From Celoporthe dispersa (Eukaryota; Ascomycota; Sordariomycetes; Diaporthales; Cryphonectriaceae), in the NCBI GenBank assembly GCA_016584495.1, contig WAID01000017.1, forward strand, positions 1 to 64,000: a DNA stretch of 64,000 nt, written 5' to 3'. A program made the position numbers and the translations under genes. Shown here piece after piece: positions 1 to 10,747 of this stretch. Positions within the stretch are counted from its first letter, which is position 1. Each line of letters opens with the position of its first letter. Under the pieces are notes generated by a model that was given only the letters and a program-made list of their open reading frames with translations, ran no database searches and had not been told where the DNA came from.

Positions 1-90
1 AACTACCGTGAAATATAGAAGCTTACGCCTAAAAAAATGATGATTCCATTCTATTTCATTCCTGCCTTATAAAACAACAGCCGTGTATAT

Positions 91-162
91 AGGCTTTGCC
101 GGATTCGAACCGGCATCTTAATGATTAAAAGTCACATGTATTAACCATTATACTAAAAGCCC
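91..162 (-). tRNA. trnK: tRNA-Lys (UUU)
   Basis: Full cloverleaf on the minus strand. Acceptor GGGCTTT pairs with AAAGCCT (one G-U), the T arm is GCCGG-TTCGAAT-CCGGC, and the anticodon loop CTTTTAA gives UUU. It decodes Lys AAA/AAG. It lies downstream of cox3 and trnW. Confidence 0.9.
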
Positions 163-304
163 TTGGACGGATTAATCTACCCGGCCTTAAACCGGGTTGG
201 TAATTCCACCCATCCCATAAGTCACCACAATTCTCTAAATATTCACTGCTACTGGTTAGCAACTGTAGGGTGGCTTCACCACACGTACCTAATATGAAAA
301 AATC

Positions 305-374
305 AAGAGCACTCAGATTCGAACTGAGAACCGGAAGGTTGAAGCTTCTTATTTTACCATTAAACTATACTCTT
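305..374 (-). tRNA. trnW: tRNA-Trp (UCA)
   Basis: Acceptor AAGAGTA pairs with TGCTCTT and the T arm is CTCAG-TTCGAAT-CTGAG. The anticodon loop CTTCAAC has T33 and A37 and anticodon UCA, the mitochondrial Trp tRNA that reads TGA as well as TGG. This fits the in-frame TGA codons at conserved Trp sites in the genes here. The first base pair of the anticodon stem is an A-C mismatch. Confidence 0.85.
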
Positions 375-1027
375 TAAAGCGGGTGCGTATAAAAAAAATA
401 TGCACCCTATCATATTATTATTTACTATAACATACACCTTTATAGAAAAGACCCTTAAGTAAATTTAATACTAAGACAACAATAAATTATTTCATCCTAT
501 GCTTATTGCGTATTAAAAGAATTTTCATATTATTCACTTCCATCTTAATAATTTGAAAGTATAGGTTCAGACTTATATTTACAATTTTAGTAAAATCATG
601 TTTAATTTTTTTCAAGATAAGTAGTAAAATTATTATATTTTTTTAGTAAGACTAACTTACCCTTTAAGATACTATTTAAATTACTCTAAACCTTCCTTAC
701 TTATGTTTTCATTATATTCTTCAAAAGTTAGAATAATCTTTTTAAGTTATTTTGAGCGCAAGCTCAGCATTAAATTATTTTTGGGCTGCAATAATTTAGA
801 GTTTGCGATCTAAAACCATATTAAACTCTTGAGGCAATTTTTTTATACAACTCTAGAGCTTTTTCTATCATAAGTGCTAAAAGCCACCTTATTTATAATC
901 TGCTAAATATTTTTCCAATTTTTCCTTTTAATTTTTATTACTAGAATACTCAACCTCTTTGTTATCTTTCATATATACGTTAACGTTTTTAGTCTAAGCT
1001 CGAAACGTAAAAAAATTATGATTTTTA
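375..1027. other. Intergenic, cox3 to trnW
   Basis: AT-rich DNA downstream of the cox3 stop. I see no tRNA, conserved reading frame or palindrome beyond small GC-rich scraps (a GCGCAAGCTC motif near 756). Confidence 0.6.
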
Positions 1028-1196
1028 TTATGAACCTCAATAATAAATTGAAACATACAAAAAAGTCATACAACATCCACAAAATGTCAATAAAGAATAC
1101 CACCTTCAAAACCTAAATGATGATTGTCAGTTAAATGATAGGCAAATATTCTTCATAAAGCTACAGATAAGAAAAGAGTTCCGATTATAACGTGCA
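1028..1196 (-). CDS. cox3: cox3 exon 3
   Basis: Encodes the cox3 C terminus from HVIIGTLF through HLTDNHHLGFEGGILYWHF and VDVVWLF to a final YYWGS and TAA. Trp codons are TGA. The exon starts at TGCACG after an intron-ending G, completing codon TTG with the T that ends exon 2. The run at 1059-1064 has six A where the frame needs seven, so the last nine codons are out of frame as given. Confidence 0.9.
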
Positions 1197-1537
1197 CAAA
1201 TTTATTAACAATAATTCACATTATTGATTAGACTATGTCATCATACTAGTGCTTATTAAAAGAAAATATTTTAATAATTAATATGAAAAGTTTAATGCCA
1301 TTCTTTACTTTAACTTTGCACTTCTTAAGAAGTGCAAAATACTATTTTATTGTAGGAGGTATGTTGCATACCGCCAAATAAAAATAATTTTAGTACTTTA
1401 TATTTATTAGCTAGTCGTTGAACCTTTATATATGCCATAAACAACGATATATACTTGGTAGCAAATTATCATTAAGCGAATAACTTCATAGATAATGACT
1501 TTTTGCAATTTACTTTTTATAAAAAAATTATATAATA

Positions 1538-2807
1538 TTATTTTAAAACAAAAATATACCCTTTATGGGACTTACCTGAATTTAAACATTGTTTTATCGT
1601 ATTTCTAGAAATATTAAGACTTTTAGCACATTCAGCCATACTACTATAAATCTTTCTAGTGTTATTACTATCTATAACAAAAATATTAGTTGCTTCACTT
1701 ACTAATTTATCAGTATCTCTAATATATCGTACACCAGATCCTCTTATCTCATAAGGGCTATCAGATAAATAAAGTGCAGATAACATATTGTCGATTTCTG
1801 AAATAGAAATACGTTTTTATCTTTAAGCAGATTTATATTAGTAGTTAATCTATATTTGTTCATATGTAATTTTATTGCATCAAATACAAGTTTACCTTCA
1901 ATGTGAGTATGATAACCTTTATAGTAAATATCTACCAATTTCAATCACAATGAAAAATCTTTAACTTTTAAAGTTTTTAATAAAACTTCTTTATTATTAT
2001 CAAACATAATAGGTATAAAAATATCCCTAAGGTCATTAATTTTATTAATTTCTAACACAATAGTAGGATTACTATTAACTCTATACTCTCGCGGAGTTGT
2101 CAATAAAACATTACCAGTATTAATAAATTCTCTTATCTTATTGTACAATTCTAATTCTTTAATATGATTTTCCAATTTAAATCTAGGCACATATTTATTA
2201 GTTGAAAAGGTAGCCTCTGCATCTATAAACCCGGCTAATCAATACTTAGTTATATTAATATTTTTATTTATAGAAGCTGGAATCCATTTACCTGACATCT
2301 TTTGCATTTCATTTTTATAACCTATTATAGCCAATTTACCTTCAACAGATAAATGATTTTTATTATTAGTTAATAACACTGCATTTTTAAATAATTCGAA
2401 ATGGTGATATTTTGAACTGTTAAGATTTATATAATCAAAAATGGGTATTATAACATATACTAATGAGTTTATATCATTTACAAAATAATTCACTCTATCT
2501 TTAGATTTAGAAATATGCCCACATTTGATAGTATTCTTAATATATTCTAATACCTCTATATCATCTTTATGAAGGCCAATTTGAAATGTAAATTGAACAG
2601 ATTTATAACTGGTATCCTTTAAATCTGTTAATCTAATATGGAAATTACCCTCCCCGTCTGTAAATCCTACAAATCATTCTAAAAATTTTCTATTTAAGTA
2701 ATAGGAATTAACTTTAGATACCTCGCCAACGCCCGGAATAGTAATATTTAATTTGTTGTTTATATTAGTGTTACTAACTAAATTGCTATAGTTTTTATTA
2801 TTTATTT
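1538..2807 (-). CDS. LAGLIDADG endonuclease gene in cox3 intron 2
   Basis: Lies in cox3 intron 2 (1197-2845). Code-4 reading gives two LAGLIDADG motifs, FVGFTDGEGNF near 2665 and LAGFIDAEATF near 2230, each preceded by a TGA Trp codon, then a C-terminal helix-turn-helix NUMOD/IENR-like repeat (residues like SMAECAKSLNISRNTI, ending GYIFVLK at 1538). The frame shifts once, near 1800, between the second LAGLIDADG half and the NUMOD repeat. Such enzymes cut intronless cox3 alleles and spread the intron; some are also splicing maturases. The start is uncertain: no in-frame ATG is seen near the 5' end. Confidence 0.8.
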
Positions 2808-2845
2808 TTTAATATTATATAATAAATTATTAGGGCTGCTACTCA

Positions 2846-3264
2846 ACCCGTGGAACCCTGTACCGAAGAAAAACATGTACCATAAGCACCATCACTTATT
2901 GTAAAAGATGATACACTGTATTCTAAACCTTGGAAGCCTGTGAATATTACAGCTAATAATACTGTTGCTACTGAACCATATAATGCACCAGTTCTATCTC
3001 CTTGTATTAAAGAGTGGTGAGCTCATGTCACCGTTGCTCCACTTGACAGTAAAATTACTGTGTTTAATAAAGGTAGTTCAAAAGGATTTACTGGTTCTAT
3101 TCCAATTGGTGGTCATTGAGCTCCTAATTCTACAGTAGGTGTTAACGCACTATGAAAGAACGCTCAAAAGATAGCCACAAAGAATAAAGCTTCTGATACT
3201 ATAAATAGTATCACACCTAAATTTAGTCCTTTTGGACTGCGAGGGTGTGGTCACCTAGGTAAGT
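2846..3264 (-). CDS. cox3: cox3 exon 2
   Basis: Encodes the central part of COX III: TYLGDHTLAVQ, then GLNLGVILFIVSEALFF, WAFFHSALTPTVELGAQWPP, the ATVTWAHHSL helix and FTISDGAYGTCFF, ending at GFHG. Two single-base deletions break the frame: the T run at 3230-3233 (four, needs five) and the A run at 2869-2873 (five, needs six). The first 35 or so nt are GC-rich with C-ending codons, unlike the rest of the gene, which suggests a co-conversion tract from a foreign intron donor. Confidence 0.9.
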
Positions 3265-3496
3265 CATGAATTATTAATCAATATATCACTATATTGTTTG
3301 GACTATATCTTAACAAATGGGCTATAAAAATAACGCATAAGTTTTTCACGCATAGTCTCTGAGGATCCTACTAAGATAATTATCCGTCCCATAGTTTCCT
3401 GCTGATTTTCTCATAATTATAAGAATTTCCAGCATACAGTTAAATTTAAAGAGACCACTAATAACTAGGTGTAAAAAGGATTATTTACTCTTTAAC

Positions 3497-4447
3497 TTAA
3501 GCTATTAAAGATTTAATTTTTAATCTACCTTCCAATGTAAGATGCTCTTTGGCTATCATCATATCATAAACAATTCTTCATTTCATATAATTATTCAGTT
3601 TTTCACCTATTACGGGGTACTTATCAAAATAGTTTACTAAAGGTTCTAATTTACCTATGGCGGATACAGTTAAAGATAATACTTCAGATTGTTTTTTATT
3701 TATATAAGTTTTTACAGGACAATCTAAAAATATTGCTAACTTTTCCATAAAAGGTAACATAGATAAAGATGTAGGTTTATCATGCGCACGTTGATCTAAT
3801 CTATATTTAAGAGTAACGTGCTCACTACGAGCTCTTTTCATATCCCCTGATTTGGGTTTACCTTCAACATATTTGATTCCAAAGTGACCATCAGAATCGG
3901 TAAACCCTGTTAGTCAACTATTACTTCCAAAATCAGAATTATCTAACAAACTTTCTGGTATACTTAAAGAACACTTAACATTCACAATGTTAATTAAATT
4001 ATTAAAAGTTTGATTTTTAGGAGTTCTAAACTTACCATGCATTAAATTTATCAATAATTGAATACCTTTTAAATCTCCTATAACATAACGAAGGGTATTT
4101 CCCTCAGTCATTTGAAAACGACCTATATAACCTAATTCAGACTGAATAAAAGCATATAAACCTAAATTATTTATATGAGACGTAAAAACTATTCTAGGAT
4201 TAAACACTCTAGTGGCTTTAGAGTTTTTAAATAGAGCCGGAATAGAAATATGACCATCTCCTTCCAATAAACCAGCTAAATAATACCCAAAGTTCTCTGA
4301 ATTATTTTCATAGATTTTATACGAAGGCTTCGCCGAATTTAATTTCAAATTATTTAATGATTGACTTACATCTTCAACTGTAATAACACTAGCTGTAGCT
4401 AAAGAATAAGTATCTTCTTTATTGGAATATCTACCAATATTTGTGGT
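3497..4447 (-). CDS. LAGLIDADG endonuclease gene in cox3 intron 1, fused to exon 1
   Basis: Continues from exon 1 (which itself lacks one T) into cox3 intron 1 (3265-4447). The first motif is YLAGLLEGDGHISI near 4270 and the second is LTGFTDSDGHFGI near 3900, after a TGA Trp codon. The product ends KIKSLIA at 3497. From 4348 to the stop the frame is intact under code 4, about 284 codons, so this is one of the better preserved HEGs here. In-frame fusion to the upstream exon is usual in fungal mtDNA; the precursor is normally processed. Confidence 0.85.
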
Positions 4448-4665
4448 AGCCTCTGATATAATATCTCTAAATCAAAAGACATAGCTGAAACAACTAATAG
4501 TAAAGCTATGTAAAAGAAATAGTAACTATTGCTAAAATTATGCATAGATAATGCAGCACTAGTTGTTAAATTTAATAAACAAATACTTGTAAATAAAGGT
4601 CAAGGAGATGGGCTTACTAAATGAAACGGATGATCTTGAAAGTTACTTCTTATTAAGTTTGTCAT
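4448..4665 (-). CDS. cox3: cox3 exon 1, cytochrome c oxidase subunit III
   Basis: COX III is a core inner-membrane subunit of complex IV. The ATG at 4665 starts MTNLIRSNFQDHPFHLVSPSPWP, the usual fungal N terminus, followed by two membrane segments, and the exon ends at FWFRDIISEA just before intron 1. Trp codons are TGA. The run at 4474-4477 lacks one base (four A on the plus strand, five needed), so the annotated frame breaks shortly before the exon end. The full gene is 4448..4665, 2846..3264 and 1028..1196 on the minus strand; about 269 residues are expected, a normal length. Confidence 0.92.
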
Positions 4666-4792
4666 ATTCTTAATAGTAAAAACAGTTAGTTTGATTTATA
4701 GTTATCTTAGCATATTTATTACCAAGCTGAAGAAAAAAGGAAGTAAAAACAATAATCGTTCGTTTACTCTTTTTACAACTAAACTATCATTA

Positions 4793-4894
4793 GCCTCTTA
4801 GATGAATCGAACATCTATCCCGATATTAAAAGTATCTTGCCAACTTTACTGTTGAGTAATAACACTAATATTAACGTAAACTCCTAAAAGAGGC
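4793..4894 (-). pseudogene. tRNA-Lys-like sequence with an insertion
   Basis: GCCTCTT and AAGAGGC could form a perfect 7-bp acceptor, and the T arm (AGATG-TTCGATT-CATCT) and an anticodon loop CTTTTAA (UUU) are present. However, about 30 nt separate the acceptor 5' strand from a weak D arm. The 3' third is nearly identical to the intact trnN at 6003-6076, so it may be a remoulded, decayed tRNA copy. A functional trnK exists at 91-162. Confidence 0.5.
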
Positions 4895-6002
4895 ATACTT
4901 CAAAAATAAAGAGAAGGGGAGTAATAACCCTCCCCCTTTTTATCATAAAAAGTAAAGTGACCAATTATCAATAACTATAGTTGAGCCAACAAAAATTTTA
5001 ATAGTCTTATACTCAAAGAACTGCAAACAGAATACCATCTAATAAACACAAAGCAAGCTATCTATCGATTATATAGACGCAAGCTAAAAACTACCTCCTA
5101 TTTACCATATTAGCTTATATAAAAAAATATAATCTAAACCATCCTAAATTAAATGAACTTTATCTATTATTAAATTAACTACCGGATATCAGTCTTGAAA
5201 ATCTAACAACTTGGCGCCAAAAGCGGATATTTACAAAAATATGGTATAATTTTTCACCAAGAGCTTAACACGGTAAAACCACGCAGCTGGTAAAACCGCT
5301 CCTTGAAAAATTTGAACAAATAAAATCTGCACAAATCTTTTAGAATTAACACTAAAACGACCACATACAAAATAATACACCAAACTTTTTATTATTTCTT
5401 CATCTATTATACGCTAAGAAATTTGAAAATTTTAAGCTACTTAATTATTAGTAACATGACCGGCTATCTTTCTTTTGAAGTGTAAGCTCATAAAGAAAAA
5501 ACTTTTATATGCAACAAACCCTGTAATTCATTCTGTATACAATTCAGACTAATATTTAACTAAAGATCTTAGAACTGATATAATCTTAAATAATTAAGAT
5601 GAGCTTGTACCATAAATCAGTTAAACCTTTATTTAAACAAACACGTAGATTCACAATCTTTTGAATTAATGATAAGCTTTTATTACCAGCATTTTCAGGG
5701 CTGCGACAATTTAGAACTTACACCATAAAACCGCATAAAGTAGCAGCTCCAGATCCCCTCAATGAAAACCTCAATTGGACAATTTGAAATTTTACTTACA
5801 TCAATACTAAAATAACCACGCCTTTTGGGTACAGCACCGAAGAAACCAGTAATAAATAAAGGAGAAAGTAAAGGTAAATTAGATTGGTTAAGTTATTTAC
5901 TACTAAATATACTGCCTGGAGAGAGCTATTATTGCCACAAAAATATAATAAACATAAGGGTAAAGCTATAGTTATTTACGTATCTATAATTCACATACTA
6001 AT
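4895..6002. other. Intergenic, trnN to cox3
   Basis: About 1.1 kb without a conserved gene. It holds a polypyrimidine patch near 4915-4945 and small GC-rich scraps. I found no reading frame or RNA that I can name. Confidence 0.55.
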
Positions 6003-6076
6003 TAGCCCCTAAGATGAATCGAACATCTATCTCAGCATTAACAGTACCGAGCTCTACCGTTGAGCTATAGAGGCTA
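6003..6076 (-). tRNA. trnN: tRNA-Asn (GUU)
   Basis: Acceptor TAGCCTC pairs with GGGGCTA (one T-G). The D arm is GCTCAACGGTAGAGC, the anticodon loop CTGTTAA gives GUU, and the T arm is intact. It sits between trnY and cox3, as in many Pezizomycotina. Confidence 0.9.
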
Positions 6077-6582
6077 TTGGGCATGAAAGCTGTGAATATA
6101 GAAGTTAAATAACACCCTTCCCTCCCCTTATTTCTACACCACTAATTTCCGGGATAGGTGGATTCTTAGGAACCCTCCCCCCAACAAGCATGTCTGCTGC
6201 GGCTTACTTTCGTCACAAGCACACACCCGGATTTTTCACCCTACACCCTATAAACTACCTAGGTCGGATAAAAAAAGATAAAAAAAAGGATAAAAAAATT
6301 TGAATTGAAATTCAGGCTGCGCCTTCAATAATATAGTTTAGTAAATATACGCAAAATGTGACCATTTTCTAATAATTTACCCAAACTCTTCTTTTCTAAA
6401 CACTACCCCTCAATTTAGGTATCATTCCTACGTAACCTACCATATCTAAATAAAAATTAATAAATAGATAAGCAAAGCTAAGCTTAAAAATCCTTTTTAG
6501 AAATAGCCACTACCGTATTTACACCGTGCTATAATTATTTTTAGTCAAAAATAATAAGTCATCAGCTAAAACAACGCAAACT

Positions 6583-6665
6583 AGGAAACAAGAGATTCGA
6601 ACTCTTAAAAGCATTAGCTACTGAGTTTACAGCTCAGCCCTTCTTACCAATAAAGGGAGTTTCCT
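6583..6665 (-). tRNA. trnY: tRNA-Tyr (GUA)
   Basis: A class II tRNA of 83 nt with a long variable arm. Acceptor AGGAAAC pairs with GTTTCCT, the anticodon loop CTGTAAA gives GUA, and the T arm is AAGAG-TTCGAAT-CTCTT. It lies just downstream of rns. Confidence 0.92.
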
Positions 6666-7184
6666 TTAAGGAAACTTCTTACCCCTCCTTTAAGTCTAGT
6701 TTAATTTATTTGACCATGAGCAAGCTCTAAAGTAGATGATGCAAGCTCATAACTAAAATAATAAAAAAATACAAGTATCCTGAGGACGAGCTTGCTTATA
6801 AATTTAATACAGGCGATCAGAGAGGAAGTAAAATGAACTTGTTTAATTTTTCGACGCTAGCTCATACTCAAAAAACTAGATCTTGTAATTTTATTATTAT
6901 TATTTTTTCAGCAGAAGTACGAAGTATGCACACCGCGGAAGAAAAAAAGATCTAGTTTAGTTGCAAGCATGCTTCCAAATTAGAAGCATGCTTGCACGCA
7001 AAAATAAAAAAAACATAGAGCTTGCGCGGCTGCGTAGCATGCCTGCTTGCGCCTAAGCTTGCTCCTAAAAAAGAAATTTTCTACCTTTATTATTTGAATA
7101 AAGAGGGAAGAGAGGAAACCAAATACAGCGGTGTAAACTCGCGATAATAATTTCCCTCTATTCTTAAATCAATTTTTGAAATAA
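6666..7184. other. Spacer between rns 3' end and trnY
   Basis: Low-complexity AT-rich DNA with several copies of short GC-rich motifs (GCAAGCTC, GCATGCTT, GGCTGCGTAGCATGC). No gene is recognised. Confidence 0.55.
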
Positions 7185-7335
7185 TGCGCCCAGTAAGGGA
7201 AGTTAAACCTTACCACACGACTTCCTATGCTACTACGTCACTACCTATCATAGATAACGTGTATATATTTCTCTCCCGAGTCGGCATATAAACAGCATAT
7301 TTATTGTTAATGGTTAATCAATCCCTAATCCCCGG
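7185..7335 (-). rRNA. rns: Probable true 3' end of rns, downstream of a HEG
   Basis: The minus strand carries GGAAGTCGTGTGGTAAGG, a close match to the conserved bacterial-type 16S segment GAAGTCGTAACAAGG at the end of helix 44. Before it is a GATTAACCATTAAC segment that also occurs at 8570-8645 next to the body of rns. The body copy lacks the AAGG part. I infer that rns is interrupted here by an intron or invading element carrying the GIY-YIG gene at 7380-8115, and that this is the terminal exon or a displaced native end. The 3' boundary is approximate. Confidence 0.6.
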
Positions 7336-7379
7336 AGGAGAATAGCAACTTATCCACTACGAGATTATCAAATTAGGTT

Positions 7380-8115
7380 TTAGCTTGAAGAACCTACTTT
7401 ACTAATCACATATCTACCCATGTACGGCTTAGTATTCTTACCATTTAATTTATTCATAATAGTTGAATTACTAGCATTCAATGCCAGAGCTGCATTTCGC
7501 GCAGAAGGATACCTAGAGATTATTCCTGTATTTAAGTCTAAAACTGCGACAGGTTCTGCTGTTAAAGTTGCTTGGAGTTTTTGAAACGGGTAAGATCTGA
7601 TTGCTTAAATACAGGTTTTTCAGTTACAGATTTTAGTTCTTTCTCTAATTTAATCAATTTTAACTCTAATTTATCAACTTTCATAGTTAAGTATCCCACA
7701 ATAAACTCACCTAGATTTAAATTTTTATTACTTCTTTTATGTAATAAAACCATTTTAGCCATTCTTAATTTTAAACGTGTAGCATCAGTTGTTAAGCGAC
7801 CTAACGATGAACCTGCTTTTGTACAAATATTATAAAAGGGCTTAATGTATCAATATAATACTGTTCTCGATTAATACATTCAGATTTTTCGCAATACTCT
7901 AAAATGTCTAACCTAAAATTAATATACCCATATTTCAACAAAGCCTTATATATTACACTCTTATTTTTTTTGGGCTCCTTTTTTAATCAAACGGGTGAAA
8001 AATAATCTCTTAGTCTACGTGATAAATCCACAGAACTACCTATATATGTCTTTCCATTAACTAAATTAACAAAACGATAAACACCGGATTTTTCCTTGTT
8101 ATCACTAAGAATAGA
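7380..8115 (-). CDS. GIY-YIG endonuclease gene inside rns
   Basis: The GIY-YIG fold is visible: GVYRFVNLVNG, KTYIGSS, the conserved Arg in RRLRDYF, LLKYGYINF, and EYCEK with REQYYID. A C-terminal NUMOD-like segment (SRYPSARNAALALNAS) follows and ends GRYVISKVGSSS at 7380. The frame is shifted at least once, near 7580-7600, where VFKQSDLTRFK passes into the NUMOD part. It lies between two partial copies of the rns 3' region and is probably the mobility gene of an rns group I intron. Confidence 0.75.
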
Positions 8116-8569
8116 TTTTTATTATCTAGATTCAAATACGTTCTGGCTACGCCACTCGAGAATCTAGAATTTATTGGCGAAATTGTTACATAATTGCGGC
8201 GCAGCTAAACCTATCTTTGTAGAAGCTAAACTCAAAAAAGAAAATCTAAGTTCAGCGAAAGCATATGAAAGTACAATCATTTTTTTATTAAATATAATTA
8301 CAGTTAGTTTGATTTATAGTTATCCACAACTCCTCTACTGTCTGGAGAGAGGTTTATTGTAGCAAAACATGAAAAGGAAACAAAAAATAATACACATTAT
8401 TAACATAAAGCTACTCTTTATACCAATAAACAAAATTGCATTATTTAGCTCCTTAGGTGAGTCGAACACCTCAGCTGTATCTCTATTAAAGCTACCACAA
8501 CTCGCCACCGAGAAAGAGTTTAGGGTGCTTAGCACCCCGTACCATAGCCTTTTACGTTAAATAATCTTT

Positions 8570-8645
8570 TAAATAACGTGTATATGCTTCTCTTAAAAGA
8601 GGCTGGACATATACGACTTATTCTATGTTAATGGTTAATCAGCCC
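8570..8645 (-). repeat. Copy of the rns 3' segment next to the rns body
   Basis: Shares GATTAACCATTAAC and the following AT-rich stem ending ATATACACGTTAT with 7240-7330 on the same strand, with moderate divergence between. The two copies flank the GIY-YIG gene. Either one copy arrived with the element or the element duplicated its target. Confidence 0.6.
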
Positions 8646-10350
8646 CGGGCAACTTCCACTACCCGAACCGTATTTCGACTTAACACTAATTAGAATCACG
8701 CATACGAAGAATCCTATTAAAAAATGTAATCTTATTATTACTATGGATTTAAAATAAGAAAGCAAACTTATTGCGCATACTCCTTTCAGCATGTGACGAG
8801 TGGTTAGTACCAATCCAAGGTTTTATTCACCGTGACATGATGATTCACGATTACTAGCAATTTCTTATTCATGCAGCCGAGTTTCAGGCTACAATCCATA
8901 TATTTTTATCCTCTTTTTGAGATTAGCTCAATATCGCTATTTCGCATCTCTTTGTTAAGGAATATGTGGCACGTCTTTAGCCCACAATATTAAGGCCATG
9001 ATGACTTGTCTTAGTCCCTGTTATCAAATCCAATATAGCAGATGATGTAGCTCTATCAAAATAAAATATTCACAAATAAAGCTCAGGTTTACGTTAATTC
9101 CATGGCTTTTGCCACAGTTTCACAACATTAACTGGAAACAGCCGTGCAACACTTGTATAAATAAACTAACTAAAACAACCAAGAATCTAATATTTCCTTT
9201 ATAAATTATCTTAACTATAAAGGATATTTAGATAGGGTTTTAATTACTTTATTCTATTCAAATTGTGGTAAGATTTTTCGTGGGTCATCGAATTAAACAA
9301 CATACTTCACTGCTGGTGTCAGAAACGGTCTAGTGATTTCAGTTCCTGCGTTGCCGCATTACTCTTGAGGTGGAATGCTTACACTTTCATTTATAGACTA
9401 AAAGTTAACCTAATCTATGGCACTCATCATTTTCTGCAAAGACTACTAGGGTCCCTAATCCTTTTCGTGACGCAATGCCTTCGTTCCTCAACGTCAGTTT
9501 TTACATAAGAGGTTGCCTTCGCCTTTATCCGTCCTCCAGGTATCAAAGAATTTAAACTCTCCACTCAAAAGTACGACCTCTTCACATAAAACTCTAGCTA
9601 ACTAGTTACCTTTTAAAGGTGGCATTAGCCGTCTAGGAACCCTTTAAACCTATTTAAGATGAATAACACTAGTCCCATACGTATTACCGCGACTGCTGGC
9701 ACGTAATTGGTCAGGACATAATATATATATTGTCATTATCAATCATATATTTAGAACTTTACTCCTAAAAAGATCTCCTGCACCATTACCCTAATAGTTA
9801 CATAAAAAAAATAATTATGAAACCTTTAGGTAAGAGTCGGTCCGTTCATCCAAGTTGCCAGTTCAGCCGTTAGGCCATTGACCAAAATTCCTCACTGCTG
9901 TACAATTATGCCTTGGGATTTTTCATTCCCAATGTGGTCGATCAACCATTTCAGCTTCGACTCCGAAAATTATTGGCTAGTTAAGCCATTACCTTAACTA
10001 CTACCTATCCCGACAGATACCTTTTCCTCTTAAAGCGGTTTTACACCCTTTATCCAAAAATAGCTCTAAAATAACTATTTTATTTATGAGGTATTTCTTT
10101 TCCCTCTCTTCAAGGTCGGCCGAATATCTTACACTCACCTGTACACCACTTTTAATAAACCTTCAATATATTGTTCCATTACGGTCCTTCCTTACGGAAG
10201 GACCTAAAAGAATAAAATATTACACCACTACCAAAAATAATGGGGCTCAGATACTAATATCCGAAAAGCTATAAATTAAACGTACGATTAGCATGTGTCA
10301 AGCATTTGGACAGCGTTCAATCAGAGCCATCACCAAACTCACCTATCAGC
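8646..10350 (-). rRNA. rns: Small-subunit ribosomal RNA, main body
   Basis: Universal 16S landmarks are present: near the 5' end TGATTGAACGCTGTCC (about 10310-10330), the 530 loop with CCAGCAGTCGCGGTAATACG (about 9685-9705), the 3' major domain TAGTAATCGTGAATC near 8850, and ACCACTCGTCACATGC near 8785 for the CGCCCGTCAC decoding site. A continuous 1.7 kb is within the usual fungal mitochondrial range, so no intron is needed within the body. The 5' end is placed by homology and is approximate. The 3' end lies downstream of a HEG. Confidence 0.88.
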
Positions 10351-10717
10351 GTAACTAACATTTTATTTAATTAAAAAAGTTAAAATTTTTAGTTTTCGTT
10401 TAATAAATATAAATTTATTTTTTTTTTAGCTGCAAGCTCTGTTTAATTTATTTAATTTTAATAATTTATACTTATTTATTTTATCCAATAATTTTATCTT
10501 AAATTAGTTTAATAATTCTATGTTTTTAAGTGATTAGATAAAATACAAAATTTTTATCAATCACTCTTCTTAAAAATTATACTTTTCGAATTAGGAGTAA
10601 TTCACAATTTTGATTATCTATCACTCTTCTTAGAAATTTATAATACGGCGCAGCCGTGATTTAACAATTAATTATTAATAAAATCACCCCTATTAATTTA
10701 TGCATTTAAAAAAATAC

Positions 10718-10747
10718 GGCGCAGGGCGCAGGGCGCAGGGCGCAGCC
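10718..10747. repeat. Tandem GGCGCAG array
   Basis: Four head-to-tail copies of the 7-mer GGCGCAG, ending CCGTGATT. It is an expanded version of the dispersed GGCGCAGCC hairpin found across the window. Confidence 0.9.

Noticed and set aside
4448..4665. Reading cox3, nad5, nad2 and cox2 as pseudogenes or a nuclear mitochondrial insertion because of frame breaks
   Set aside because: The breaks are confined to homopolymers while protein conservation, TGA-Trp use and gene order are intact; sequencing error is the simpler explanation.
8441..8530. Possible extra tRNA (T arm AGGTG-TTCGACT-CACCT) between rns copies
   Set aside because: The 3' third is tRNA-like and resembles trnN, but no matching acceptor 5' strand or acceptable anticodon stem could be found; treated as a worn tRNA fragment at best.
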